From Manduca sexta (Eukaryota; Arthropoda; Insecta; Lepidoptera; Sphingidae), in assembly GCF_014839805.1 (NCBI RefSeq), contig NC_051131.1, positions 5,506,913 to 5,570,912 of the forward strand: a stretch of DNA of 64,000 bases, read 5' to 3'. Below, piece after piece: positions 12,529 to 25,165 of the stretch (the stretch's first letter is position 1; every line of letters begins with the position of its first letter). A model generated the notes under the pieces. That model made no database searches, had not been told where the DNA came from, and saw only the letters and a list, made by a program, of their open reading frames with translations. The translations under genes were made by a program, and so were the position numbers.

Positions 12529-15500
12529 TAAAATTCTTTTTAGCCATACAAAACCTTACGTGTACTTATACATGAAGGTGTATATGAAAATTCCTGGCAT
12601 CTGCATATCTACGGAACAACGACCATGATAAGATATAAAAGAAGGGTTCATATCAATACTTAAGTCATTTCTGAATTTGGGTTGTACCCAAATACTATAT
12701 TCATAATTTCACTAGTATTATATCACAGTATAATATTACCTAACAGAATACGATTTGCTATGTAATCACTATTTGTAAACTGTCCATTTAGTGGCTCAAA
12801 CGATTTCAAATAAGCGTCTAAATGGAACTTTAACGAGTATTACAAGGACTTTACCGCTTTTATATTATGGCCCCTTTCACAATTATGCTTCTTGCGTCAC
12901 TTATCTCTATGATCGATAATGTATCTTCAAATATTTGAGAATCGAAATAGAGCACTTATACAACTACGTAAAGTTCAATTTTGGTAAGCTTTTACCCGTA
13001 ATAAAATCTTCCTTCTCCTTGCATCATTAATTACGGGATAAGGACACTCGACACTCGACGTTTGCAAGTTCTAAGAAAATTCTGAATGAATGTGGTTAAT
13101 TTACGGTTATTTAAATATTACCTAAGATAAAATTCTCGTTAAGATTGGATGGAGAAGTTGTGAGTATTTGGTATAAAATTTTTAATTCATAGGAAAAAAT
13201 TTCATTTTGGTAAATAGACTTCAACCATTGATTTAAATCGTTGCATATTTAAAAGTTGAATTGTAAGAAATCACGTAGCGTACTCCAAGTCTCATGTAGG
13301 CCAGGAGTACCATGGTCGATGAGGTCGATGACCGGCCCCCTCCCAGCGCCTACTCTTTGGACCCTGCGCTACTACATTTCTCTACTCCATCCATTGGGCG
13401 AGATATCCGCTCAAATTGTGCCAGATAAAACTCAACCATTATGGAATGTTTTTCTGCTTTCTTTGAAGCATCTGCTATAGTTTGAAATGTTTAATTGTTA
13501 TAATGTGTGAATCTTGGGTGAATGGTCAGAGAAAGTAATACTTTACATATGGAAAGTTACATTGACGTGTAATAATTTTGTGATAATGTCAATAGTGTCA
13601 TTTGAACTTGGATTCTTTTTGTATTTTGTTGATTGTCGTCTGATTGAGATTTGATATAACTTATTAATTTCCGTTTAACTATCTACAGTAATGAATACTC
13701 GAATTAATATGGTGCACATTCTACCATCTATTGAATATAGAGCCCTACCCTATACCCAAATAGTACAACATTCAGCCCTAAGTTTAGTAAGATCAATTAT
13801 TTCATTTACACGCTGCTGTATTGAGCAACATTTTGTTGCCACTGCTGCCACAATCTTACTAAACACGGCTATATATTAACAGGAAATAACTTTGTATAAT
13901 TGGTACTAACAAAAGAAGTTTGCTTGCATAAATATTCATCCGTACATTTCATCAGTGTATTACATGAGATGAAAATATAAAAATAATTATTATCATGAGA
14001 AATAACGGACTAGAATATGCAATAGAAGAAAAAGATCACGATAATACGAGAAGAGAAAAAGATATATATACAGTACACGCCTCAAAATTACAATAAGGAA
14101 TAGTAATAATGTAGGTTACCGGTTGGTGTTACGTGAACTTATGCAACCTGTTCCACGAGTAATTAACTGTGGGTCAGGCCCAATAAATACGATAAAGGGC
14201 CAAGGCATAATAGATTAATAGGCACATATAAAGAATCTTAAAACAAGGGGTAGTATATTTTAACTAGTTAAAATATTACAAGGAAAAATATTTCTTACTC
14301 GTAGTAATGATTACTTCGAAAGTCACATTTTGTACGCCGGTATCAGACAAAAGTAAAGTTACGTAATACGTAACATTCGCTTGTAGCCGACTTTAATCAA
14401 GTTTGTAAGGTTCGAGCGTTTATCTGCCCCAATCAAACCATTCCTTAATTGGTAAAAATTAATGACTTACAAAATTAAATAATTAATCGACGGATTGTAA
14501 AGTTCCTACAAAAGTTAATGTAACATCTCGTTAATTTGTTATTAGTTTATCTTCTTGTAAAATTTATTTTCCGTGATGTTTAATAAATAGTAAAGGGGAA
14601 GGCTATTTCTCCTAAAATAGTTATCCTTAATTTAGTTTTGTTTTTCCATTCTAATATTTATTAATTTTTATGTTACACCAGAAGCTTTCAAATTAAACAT
14701 ACATGAAATAGAAGATAATAATAAATGGTACAAACCTGCAAGCCAATTAATTACAGGTACACAGCATTGACAACATAACACTAAGAAATAGTTTCCGATA
14801 TTAATTGTATTCGCTGTAAAACTCGTTTGAATGTTAGAGACTCTGGCCCAGATCAGTTATTAGAGCACAATCAAGCAGTTATCATGCTCATCGCTTTACG
14901 CGTCATGTTTGATCTCGTTAGATCATCAAACAAGGATGATTAATCACCAACATCAAACTGTTTACTAACCTGTATCTATTTTGGTATAACAACGGTATTT
15001 GGTATAAATACATTATTATGAAATAAATATACGTGGGCATTTACAAGTTGTTTCATAAATTTCGATAAAGATGTTATACGATTTGTATATGTATAAAGGA
15101 AATAACATAAATATTTTTATACGTCAACGAAAACAATAGCATATTATGTAAAAATCAGAATTCTATACTTATTGTAAATGGTGTTCTCTAAATACGGATG
15201 TAAGTAAATTAATTTAAAATTAAAATTACTCATTCACTTCAATTCAACAAGACACTTTTATAAAAAATCCGAATAAATATGTACCAGAGTAAAATATTTT
15301 ACATGTTTTCCCCCTCGAACACCGTTAAAGAAAAATAAATTCCTTACCTGTTTGAGATATTTCTTTTAAAGCGAGATAAAAACTTGAGAAAGACATTATT
15401 TTTCTGACGCTCGCAGAACTTTCTGTTTGATTTATTATGAAGGCTTTGGCTGTTCGGGGCATTTCATATTCATATTAAGCCACATTTGCGCTACAAAAAT

Positions 15501-15589
15501 TTACGTATCATTTTCTTATCATTTGATCTTACATTAAAAGTCTATACTTTATTAGTAAAATATATTTTTTATATAAATATTTGAAAGAT
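12529..15589. other. non-coding, nothing recognised
   Basis: AT-rich sequence. A GC-richer spot at about 13290-13400 gives a 74-codon frame with no recognisable domain. No RNA gene was seen. Confidence 0.4.
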
Positions 15590-15715
15590 TCCGTACTCCA
15601 AAAGGAACCCTTATAGAATCACTTTGTCGTCCGTCTGTCCAGACCTTTTATCCCAGGAACGTAATGGTATCAACTTGAAATTTATATCAATTGCTGGGTT
15701 TTACGGTTTCATTCA
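15590..15715 (+). repeat. dispersed repeat fragment (GGAACCCTTATAG type)
   Basis: TTCCGTACTCCAAAAGGAACCC then TTATAGAATCACTTTGTCGTCCGTCTGTC resembles a phrase I recognise as recurrent in insect genomes, derived from a transposable element. Only one copy is in the window, so the limits are approximate and the parent element is not identified. Confidence 0.4.
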
Positions 15716-18374
15716 GCTGTAGAAAAACTAATCTTGTAAGTTAAAGCGATTAAAAGATATTAGCGTTTATTTCGCATACTTTCCCATATTACGTGATTTC
15801 ACAAAAGAATCAAAACCTAAATAGTGTACTTCACTTCACTAGTTATCTAAAATCATAAAGATGTCAAAACGCAATTTCTTACAGCACATGAAAAGAAAAA
15901 TATTTAAAAATCGTAAATATGTACTTATATACTTAGATACATCACTTACAAGTTTGTTTGAGTCCAGCTCCCATTTGTCCGGTTTTTTATTATAAGTCCA
16001 CTATATAAGTAATTATTTTAAAGTATGAGGAACACCTTATTATTGTACTTAAATAATGATGAATTTTTGCATTTCTACATTTCCAATGTTGTTTAATTTG
16101 ACTTACAATCTGAAGAAATATACACATTCTGAACTGATTCACAGAGTTTGATCCACGGATGAGAACTTGAAAGCTAGGTAGAATCTTTACGTACTAAATC
16201 ACATTCCTTGGTGGTTGTTCCAACCTTTTTCATCTACAAACAGGTAGATTTTATTGACGCTGAATTTTCACAACCAACATTCCAAAGAAAGAATGCGAGG
16301 GGAAAGAGATGGCTGCCATTATCCTCTTCGAGGTTCCTACACAGATTTCTATACAACTGTATTTTTACTCTACTTACAAACTGGTTTCTTTACAACACGT
16401 TTAACAGTATTTTTATTACCTTGTATGTCAGTCATATTTCATTGCATGTAATTGCAGTACGATAATTACAAGGTAATTACACATTTTTAAACTTTAATAC
16501 GATTTCATATAATATACACACATTAAATTATGACACTCGCATTTTTAATGTGATTATTGGTTCCTCAGACGATAAGTAACAAATTGCAATTGCGTGCGAT
16601 GGACTCTGCAACTACGCTTTGCCAGGGTCGAAGGACTGTCTCACAGATTCGAATTAATATCCTCAATGAATCACGTTGACCTTTCCGACCTGCGTAACGA
16701 CCGGACGTGCCGTGAAGAGTTTATTTTCATAATCAGGCTTACTACATAGTTCACGGACATTGTATCCACGATTACATTGAAAATCAAATTCTAAATTCGA
16801 ATTTATTATATCAAGCATGGGATAATCGATCATAAATCGATTTTAATCGTACTTAAGTTAGTTGTTTATTATAAAATAGGAAGTTGTAATCCACGAAACA
16901 CTAATTACTTAATAAAAAATGAATTAGGAGCTGAACATAATGTTGAAGTGTCAGCAAAGCGTCACGAACCGCGACGGCTACAAAAAGCAGGATGCTGTGC
17001 AATTAGTCAGACGGTTAATTGCTGTTTGGTAACGCTGTATATGTTTATGTAATGTGGTATTTACGCAAATATTTTTGAGGGAGCCTTTGAATCATAAATC
17101 AAGTAGATGTCCCACTATAGGTGTTTTGGGAGATCTTTAATCAAATAACATTCCATTACAATCTCACACAACTTTTTTTAAATTGCTTTGACACTCGTTC
17201 TTTCCAATCAACTTTGTAGCTGGTAAGGCTATTCAATCTGGCGCCAATTTACATCGCACCAAGCGTACGTCCTTTGTGTTCATTTTAATACATAAAACGA
17301 GGGATTCATGGAACAAGATACATGTTAAGAGCTCCATGGCCCATCGTTCCGTGACATGGTCTGCGCGCATCCGGCGTTCGAGTGAACGATCTCACGCTAT
17401 CCGACAGGCGACACCTTTGTGTGGTCTCTGCACAACTTTGATATCCAGAACCGTAATAAGTAAAAACGGTTAATTTTAGTTATAAAATATGTATATAAAA
17501 TCATAATGATCGTTCGGTAGTTAAATGTGTGATTATTGGTTAAAATACACTTAAAAGAGATTGCTTTACTTTACTGTGACATTCTAAAACAACGGTATAT
17601 TTTCTACATGATGGTTTTGTTTTATTAATAATTGTTATCACATTCGACGATGGCTAAGTTTTTATGCAGCAAACAAAGCCGATTATAAATTGTCTAGTCA
17701 TTAATATAGTTCCTACCTCGCAATAAAATTTCGAAAAAATCATCATAAATTTATAGGACTAGCCCACCATTCGATGAATCTGAAATGCATTTTATCAAAT
17801 ATCAATTAAACCACTATCTTGATACTTATTTCGTGCCTGCCTTGCATAACACGTGTGATACACGTATATATCAATGGAGCTGCGGTTTCCTCTGTGTTGT
17901 GAAGGTATTAAACAAACGAGTTCCGTGTATGAAGTCGCTATCAGCTTTATTGAATAGACACAGATAGGAAGCTCATGTACTTGTTGTGTTAGCTGAATCT
18001 GTATAAGGATAACTTATGACTATAATTATAGATAAAGGGTTTGTGGGATGATAATATGTCGATATAGTTTTAGTTTGATTATTATGTTTAGAAGATAAAT
18101 TGTATAAACGGTTTATTGAGAAGTATATTAAGTGCCTAATAAATTTAAACAATATATTGCGTAAATGTAGAGATAAATAAGACGTAAATGCACGAAAGTC
18201 AGTAATTAATTCGCTTCTCTAGAAATGTTCTCATTCTTTCTTAAATATTAAATTAGACGCATAAATAAATAACCATAAAGAAAAAAATGCGTCTATACGT
18301 ATTCATAACCTTATTGTAAAAATTGCTAAGAATGGTTCCTTATTTTTATATATTTAAAATTGCTTTTTCTACAG
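15716..18374. other. non-coding; probable upstream region or intron of the cytochrome b561 gene
   Basis: No exon could be joined in frame to the first recognised cytochrome b561 exon, which needs an upstream donor leaving two bases of a codon. A GC-richer stretch at 17330-17460 ends in CAGAACC/GTAATAAGT and could be an untranslated 5' exon, but nothing proves it. The start codon of the gene therefore lies either in a small exon I could not recognise or outside the window. Confidence 0.4.
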
Positions 18375-21012
18375 ACAACGCAGCCGGTCGTACGAGTCGG
18401 ATGACCACGAGAGAGGTGCCTGCGAATGGTGCGAATACGCGCTTGTGATCACCCTAGCGACCATCCTCCTCATTGGGGTGTCAGCTCTGACCATCTTCTG
18501 GGTGTTCTACTACCGCGGCGGATATGCGTGGGCAGACGACACCCCTGACAAGCAGTTCAACCTGCACCCGACTCTCATGGTGGCTGGATTTATCACGTTC
18601 AGCGGTTTCTGTAAGTATAAGAAATGATTCGATCCTAATTTTTAGATTAATAATAATAATAATATCAGCCCTGTATTATATTATACTTGCCCACTGCTGA
18701 GCACGGGCCTCCTCTACTACTGAGAGGGATTAGGCCTTAGTCCACCACGCTGGCCTAGTGCGGATTGGAGACTTCACACACCCTCGAAATTCCTATAGAG
18801 AACTTCTCAGGTATGCAGGTTTCCTCACGATGTTTTCCTTCACCGTTAAATCAAGCGATAATTCACAAAGAATACAAACATAATTTTTTTTAGAAAAGTC
18901 AGAGGTGTGTGCCCTTGGGATTTGAACCTGTGGACATTCGTCTCGGCAGTCCGTTCCACAACCAACTAGGCTATCGCCGCTTTTTTTCGAGATTTTTAGA
19001 TTACCTTATGTAAAAAGGGTTGTCAGACAGAAGCCTGAAGTTATTTATAATATAAACAAATAAGCACTCGTGAATACTACCTCATACGCGAGATTGTAAA
19101 ATTGTTTTTTCATCTAAAAAAATACCTAATATAACTTAGTACCTACTTATCCTTTTAGATGATTGGAATTGGAGGTTAATATTACGTCTGTTTATTCCCC
19201 AGCGGTGTTGCTGTACCGCATCTGCCGCTGCTTCAGGCGCATTTATGTGAAGCTTCTTCACGCCATCTTCCACGCTCTGGCATTCCCGTGCATCGTGATC
19301 GGTTTCCTTGCCGTCCTCGACTACCACAATAAGAAGGACATCAACAACTTCTACTCCCTTCATAGCTGGATTGGCTTCGTTGCCATGGGACTGTTTGGAA
19401 TTCAGGTTTGTTGAGAAATAAGCTTTAATGGGCGTAATTATTTTTTTTAACTAGGGGTGTTTTTTTCCTTTGAATATTTTAGGTTTAATGGATGTATAGT
19501 AAAAGGAAAGAAAACATCATATTATTTACTATATACCATAGGGATAAATACGTATAAATTACAAATATATTTTGTTTTGGGCTTCGGAGTGACATAAAGT
19601 TTCTGTAGTTGCTATAATGTCAAGACACAGAATATTCTAATAGATGAAGAGGTCATAGACATTTTCGAGTGTTTGAGGTAATGTAAAAGTGCTTTTTTCT
19701 AACTATGAATACGATAACGCGGATTTGGTTTTTTTATACAGTATATGATTGGATTTAAAAAAAAAAACTGCTAGCCAAGAATCGAACTCGATGATTTTGA
19801 CAAAAAAAAAATCTACTGTGTTATTCAGTATTGTATTATTTTATTATAAATTATTCGATAGTGTCGCTAATTCCGTTTCCGGGAATTCATATCGTATTCA
19901 GATTTAATCGGAAAAATATTTTAACAATGTTTCACATTGCCTCAAACACCTTCTCCAAAATGTCTATCAGCTCTTAAACTATAAAGTTAAGGGGTCAAGA
20001 CTTTATAGTAGTTTTTGATTTTATATATCATAATAAGTGGACAATTAATGTTACCGACTCCTCCCTATCTTTCTGTTTGATTAATTTCGTTGCGGGATAA
20101 TGACAAATTAGTTTTCCCTGAGACTGGCCGAGCTTCACTACTCGGTGTCATAAAATGCGTGCCACTGCTGATCCTGGCTTACAGGAATTGTAGTGGTGGG
20201 TGTGAGGGTGGGAATGTCTCTGTATACAACATAAGTGAAAACTAAACTTTTTACGTTTTAATACGCAGTACGCAGTCGGCTTCTTCAGCTTCCTCCTGTT
20301 GTTGATCTGCAATAAAGGCACGGCTGGTTTCCGCGCCTCTCTGGTACCGATTCACGCCGCCTTCGGGATCTTGACTTTCGTCCTTGGCGTCGCCGCTTGC
20401 CTCACTGGGCTTACTGAGAAGGCTATATTTGGACTCGGGTACGTTAAAACATCTCTAATTAAATATAGTCATAAAGCTTCATTCACCTTACATGCCTTAT
20501 GATGCTGTTGCATGTCATAAAAGCACGTGACCTGAACGCGTATTCATTAAATCATTTCTTACAGCATTCGAAATAATTGAGGACTTTTTGAATAGCAAAA
20601 TTCGAAATTGGATTTAAAACATTTTTCTAAAAATAATATTATAAATAATGAAGTTATTATTTTTCAAAAAAGACCGTCATATTGAAGGTGATATGTGAGA
20701 AACATCGCGTTTAGTCAACCTTAATTAATGTTATTCTATGAATGTTTCATGCGCTTTTATGACATCGCAATGTTCACACTAATGTGGCACGTGTCCGCAT
20801 GTCTGAATGTTAGTGTGTAGTCTAGTCTGTCATTGTGCACGTATTCCAGCGCGGAGAGATACAGCGGCATGGTCGACGAGGGTATTATCATCAACGCGAT
20901 CGGAGTAGCCATGGTCGCAATCCTGGCGGTCGTCATGTATATTTTGTCCAGGGACAAGTTCCGCGCGCCAGAGTCCCGCGACATACACATGAGGACGTCT
21001 GTCGACTTGTAG
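18375..21012 (+). CDS. cytochrome b561 (isoform with proximal last exon), 5' partial
   Basis: Multi-pass b-type cytochrome that moves electrons from cytoplasmic ascorbate across a membrane to reduce ascorbyl radical or ferric iron. Exons: 18375-18610, 19203-19405, 20269-20438, 20850-21012, all with GT-AG introns and compatible phases (2, 1, 0, 2 bases). They give 256 residues without the N-terminus. Six hydrophobic helices are visible, and the four haem-ligand histidines are in place: FNLHPTLM (exon 1), KLLHAIFHALA and YSLHSWIG (exon 2) and VPIHAAFG (exon 3). The SVLLYRICRCFRR stretch between helices 2 and 3 fits the family's substrate-side loop. The first exon begins inside a polar N-terminal tail (QRSRSYESDDHERGACEWC) with no in-frame Met before helix 1, so an upstream coding exon is missing. 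The last exon supplies helix 6 and a tail ending in TSVDL. An AATAAA lies at 21535. Confidence 0.9.
18655..18980 (-). repeat. tRNA-derived SINE (family A) in a cytochrome b561 intron
   Basis: Read on the minus strand it starts GCGGCGATAGCCTAGTTGG (box A-like) and has GGTTCAAATCC (box B, 18918-18928 on the plus strand as its complement), typical of a tRNA-derived pol III promoter. The body carries the AGGCCCGTGC stretch and the tail is a TTATTATTATT run at 18645-18660. Two relatives are at 39068-39285 and 60861-61148. It lies in the intron between 18610 and 19203, antisense to the gene. Confidence 0.8.
20850..21012 (+). CDS. Cyb561: cytochrome b561 alternative last exon A
   Basis: Acceptor TATTCCAG, then 163 bases in the phase left by the exon ending at 20438 (GG + C). 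It encodes the start of the last loop (GAERYSGMVDE), helix 6 (IIINAIGVAMVAILAVVMYI) and a 24-residue polar C-terminus. It competes with the exon at 22114, which encodes the same segment with a different sequence. The polyadenylation signal for this isoform is probably AATAAA at 21535-21540. Confidence 0.85.
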
Positions 21013-21534
21013 ATATAGTTTAGTTTAGTTGTTTGGTATGTATTCGTTAGTGTGTGTGATAATTTAATTTTGAGAGTCTATGTGATGAGATGTATCGAAT
21101 ATTTTAGGCTCAAACATTTATAATCCTTTCATTCTATTATAAAATTAAGAAATAACTATCTATATCTTAGGGACCAATGTATTTTACATTACCTTTTGCA
21201 GTTTATAACGTAAAAATTTTATAAACAAAAGAATCTGACGAGATATATTGTATTTACAAAAAAAATATAAGAATTATAAGTACCTAGTAGTAGTCCAATA
21301 TGCTGAGTATTTTAGGTAAAGAATAGAGTAAAGAATTTATATTATCGACATTATACGATTAGTTACGTAAATGTATTTTATATAGAACCAGTAAAAGAAC
21401 TACAGAAACGAGGCTTTACTGTTATTATATTTTGGTCTGTATCAGATCAAAATGTAAATAGAGTAGTATAGGTTAAAATAAGATTTAATTGTAATATTTC
21501 AATGGCTTATGTATGTGGATAATGTATGTTTAAA

Positions 21535-21540
21535 AATAAA
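21535..21540 (+). promoter_or_regulatory. polyadenylation signal, proximal cytochrome b561 isoform
   Basis: AATAAA about 520 bases after the stop at 21010-21012 and before the alternative last exon. It would end the transcript carrying exon A. Confidence 0.5.
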
Positions 21541-22113
21541 TTGTAAGTTCACATTTCATTCTTGTTTGTTTTACTGTAATCGTGCACCTAATAGAAATTG
21601 TATGGCTTGGCAATATTGTCTATTAATGCTTCTAGGCACTAGATGCTTTCTTTGTGTATGGCTTGCTTTAGACTAGAGGATGGCAAACACTGAATGTGGT
21701 TTTATTATACTTATCTTTTCTATGCTTAAAATAACTACAATTAGCATTCGTATAACCGCTTTCTATTAATGGTATATTAATATAGGGCAAACGAATTTTA
21801 AAATATGAACTACCGTATTGCAATATTATCAAAAAAGCTTCGTCTTTTGCGAAACGTGAAAGCTTTAATTTGCATGCATTATAAATATTCATTTTAATAA
21901 TTATTGATGCATATCAAAATAGTTTCTTTGTAATTTATATCGTCTTATAAACATGGAATATTAATGCTTTGTAAACCAGTTCAACGCTAGGTAAAACTAA
22001 CTTGGGTTAATACTTTATTCTTAGAATTTTAAACAATTTAAATTTGGGTTTGTAGTCTATACTAATACCCAATTATCGTATTGTTTACTAAACCTGGAGC
22101 ATGCGGTGTGCAG

Positions 22114-22264
22114 GAGCGAGGGATATGCAGCGCTGTCGACCGAGGCGATCATTATAAACGCAATCGGCATGTCGGTGGTGGCAGTCGCGATCGTGGTGCT
22201 TTACACAGTGCGCGGCACCGGCGGCTACCGCGTGCGCAAGGTCGCCGCCCAGCACCCGAGCTAA
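22114..22264 (+). CDS. Cyb561: cytochrome b561 alternative last exon B
   Basis: Acceptor GTGTGCAG at 22106-22113, then a 151-base coding exon in the same phase as exon A, so the exon ending at 20438 can splice to either (GG + G here). It encodes GSEGYAALSTE, helix 6 (IIINAIGMSVVAVAIVVLYT) and a basic tail ending QHPS. The IIINAIG core is identical to exon A while the flanks and tail differ. Splicing here gives 252 residues without the missing N-terminus. The exon is strongly GC-rich against its AT-rich surroundings, and AATAAA follows at 22792-22797. This looks like a tandem exon duplication used as mutually exclusive terminal exons. Confidence 0.8.
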
Positions 22265-22791
22265 ACACATTACCCGGACCTCAGCAATAGCAATAACAGT
22301 TTGGCGACAAATTCATAGTTCAACGACTCGATTTAATGGTTGTGACAGGCTATTGTCACAAATCCTGAATATGGCAACAAATGAAAATTATGATTTTTGA
22401 TGCAAGCATTTTTTGAATGTATTTCTAAACTTCAAATATGTTATCTGTGTCCTACACCTGAACGCCGATACGGCGGATAGTTTTTACGAAATGCTTGTGT
22501 TCAACATTTTGTTACCGAATAAGGATACTAAGAAATGAATAACACCAATTAATTTAATAATTGTAGGAATGGATGTGTTGTATCAATTATTGGTAACTAC
22601 GAAATTTGTCTCCAAACGTCATTTTGTACAATTTTTTAAAGTTTGTACTCGTTTTTATGCTTTAACCATCAAAATACAATAAGATATCATGATTAGAGTA
22701 ACCATCGTAAGCATAAACTCGAAACTCTTCCAGGTATGAAGAATTAATTTTAAAGATATTATTCTGACGTTACGTTTATATTTCAATTATC

Positions 22792-22797
22792 AATAAA
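22792..22797 (+). promoter_or_regulatory. polyadenylation signal, distal cytochrome b561 isoform
   Basis: AATAAA about 530 bases after the stop of alternative exon B, in an AT-rich stretch; the natural end for the distal isoform. Confidence 0.45.
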
Positions 22798-24585
22798 AGT
22801 ATTGTTTAGCTCAATTTGTTAACTTTAGGTTATACAGAGTCTATTGCGGTGACATTATAAATTTGATTGTTCTTGGGGTTGTGCGTTATTCCATTATGAA
22901 ATTATTATTATTATTATACAAAATTATACGTCGATTCCGTCTTAGACAAAATTAATTCGACTGATATTATATCGTTTCATTATATCATTTAATGAAAATA
23001 TTATATTGAACTATTGTGTAATCCATATGTAACGAAAAAGACATACGACGGGTTATTATTAATATTTCGTTTTTAAAATCGATGTTATTAACGATTCATT
23101 CGATTTACTGAAAACATTCGTTTTCATTCAGACTTGTACTCGCTGTTCTGTGGTGGCATATTTAGCATAGAGTTAGTGAAGGATTTGCCGTAAAATGTAA
23201 GGGATGTGGATCGTAGTAGATGGATTGCAACACATAATCAAACCACGTACATATTCAAACATCTTCAGACAAGAAAATAAGAGGCCATACACTATATCTA
23301 CTGTTTTTGGTATCCATGTAACCTACGTAGGTTTAACTATTAAGGACATAATTAGATTTAATTTGTATATAAATTTTAATCTAATTTAATGTAACGTGCG
23401 AGTGTTCGATAGTGGTAGTTTGTGAACGTAGATTATATCGTCTAATAATCGTGTGCATCGATATGTCATTAATTGAGACCAGATATTCAGTATTCATATA
23501 AATATTTCTAAAACAAATTGGTCAGTATATCTGACTTTCTCTTTTTATTTATGAATCGAGAGACAGTAAAATGTTGCAATAAAATTTAATATCGACTTCG
23601 GAGCGAATTCGCCGTGGAAGTTAATTTACATATTTATTGATAGATTTAGTATAATTGAATTAAGAGGAGTGTTCATAAGATGCCAAATTCTGTGTAAAGT
23701 GGTCATATGTTTGCTATAATCAATTATTATCGCGTATAACATAACAATGTAGCGTCTTATTCATAAGTAGGATAAAGCTCAAAATGTTTAATTTATACAA
23801 AGGTTATCTTTGCATTCTTTCCTTCTGTAATTGGTAAAAAATATGATTGTGAAAAAAATAATTTTGTATATTTCGAAAACATTCACATATTTGCATTCCT
23901 TTTGATATAAAAATCAGCATTAAGACTGCATTTGTAAGTATGTTCTTTTTACATTAAATACTATAGATATTTGCATCATTTTTGAGGATTCAATATTTTT
24001 AAATATTTCAGATTTTTTGACTTCTTTTCGAATGCTGGGGCCAACTTTTTAGATACTATACATTCCCCTGTATCAGTCCGATTAATTTGGAAATCGATAG
24101 GTACTTATTGATTTCTGAACGCAGTTTTCGAACGTATTATCAGAGGTTATTTGAGAACCCAATCAGATTTTTATTAATCAAATTTTATTATTAAAATGGT
24201 ACCTGCTTATAAATGTATGAATTATGAATATATTGTTTCCTGTTACACAGATAAGTTGCATATATAGATGAGTTTTAGCGATGTTTAAAATAACTCATAT
24301 TGAACGATGAAATATAATTTCTAACATGTAGTTTTGTTATTTAATTACAGTTGTATCGGTTAATATATGAATTTTATCACTGTTTTAAATTTTGAAATAT
24401 TTATACAGCATTCATATGGTACATTAAAATACTTGTATTAATGATGAGTTGTTTTATTTATATCCCATTTGGTTTATATTCAGTATACCTGTATTCATTA
24501 AAAAACAGTCATATTTAATGCTGACTTTTGAGTTTCAAATACACCACAAATTAGGGAGAACTTGTGTAGAGTTTAACAAACATAC
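22798..24585. other. non-coding, nothing recognised
   Basis: AT-rich DNA downstream of the cytochrome b561 gene. Short open frames only; no repeat or RNA recognised. Confidence 0.45.
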
Positions 24586-24589
24586 ATAA

Positions 24590-24850
24590 CATACATAACA
24601 TCACGCATTTTATCCCCGAAGGGGTATGCAGAGGCGCAACTAGGGCACCCACTTTTCGCCAAATATGTTCCGTCCCATGATGTGATAGGGGGCGAGCCTA
24701 TCGCCATATCGGGCACAAATTCCAGACTCCGGGCTGATACTGAGCAGAAAAACCCAAATATCACTTTACCCGACCCGGGATTCGAACCCAGGACCTCAGA
24801 GCGCTATTGTACCGGACGTGCAATACAACTACGCCACCGAGGCAGTCAGT
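24590..24850 (-). repeat. tRNA-derived SINE (family B)
   Basis: On the minus strand the head reads CTGCCTCGGTGGCGTAGTTG (box A) and GGTTCGAATCC (box B), followed by a body with AGGCTCGCCCCC and CCCCTTCGGGGATAAAA and an ATGTTATGTATG tail. A second, diverged copy follows 55 bp away in the same orientation. Confidence 0.8.
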
Positions 24851-24904
24851 TTAACAAACCATGGAAAATATTCATGTAAGTATTTTCGCGCAACCGGTCA
24901 AAAA

Positions 24905-25165
24905 CTAAATACAATCACGCTTTTATCTCCGAAGGGATAGGCCTCTGCCTATATGCATCTCTATGCAATCGGGGCAAACACTTTTCGCCAAATGCGTTCC
25001 GTCTCATGATGGTGATTGGGGGCGAGCCTATAGTCATATTGAGCATAAATTCCAAGCTCCGGCCTGATAGTGAGCAGAAATACCACATACCACTTTGCCA
25101 GGCCCGAGATTCGAACCCAGGACTTCACAACAGTGGTCTTACCGCGCAAGCAATATATCAATAAT
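24905..25165 (-). repeat. tRNA-derived SINE (family B), second copy
   Basis: Same order of motifs as the copy at 24590-24850 (ACTTTTCGCCAAAT, GGGGGCGAGCC, box B GGTTCGAATC on the minus strand), but more diverged and with an altered head. The pair forms a tandem arrangement. Confidence 0.75.

Noticed and set aside
13256..13480. GC-richer open frame near 13300
   Set aside because: No recognisable domain, no splice context and no similarity to known families that I could see.
17276..17473. Candidate first exon of cytochrome b561
   Set aside because: Its donor leaves a phase that does not match the next exon (a stop would follow), so it cannot be coding for this gene; it could still be an untranslated exon.
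18918..18980. tRNA gene (box A and box B motifs on the minus strand)
   Set aside because: Does not fold into a full tRNA and is the head of a SINE with further copies; the same holds for the heads at 24780-24850 and 51530-51612.
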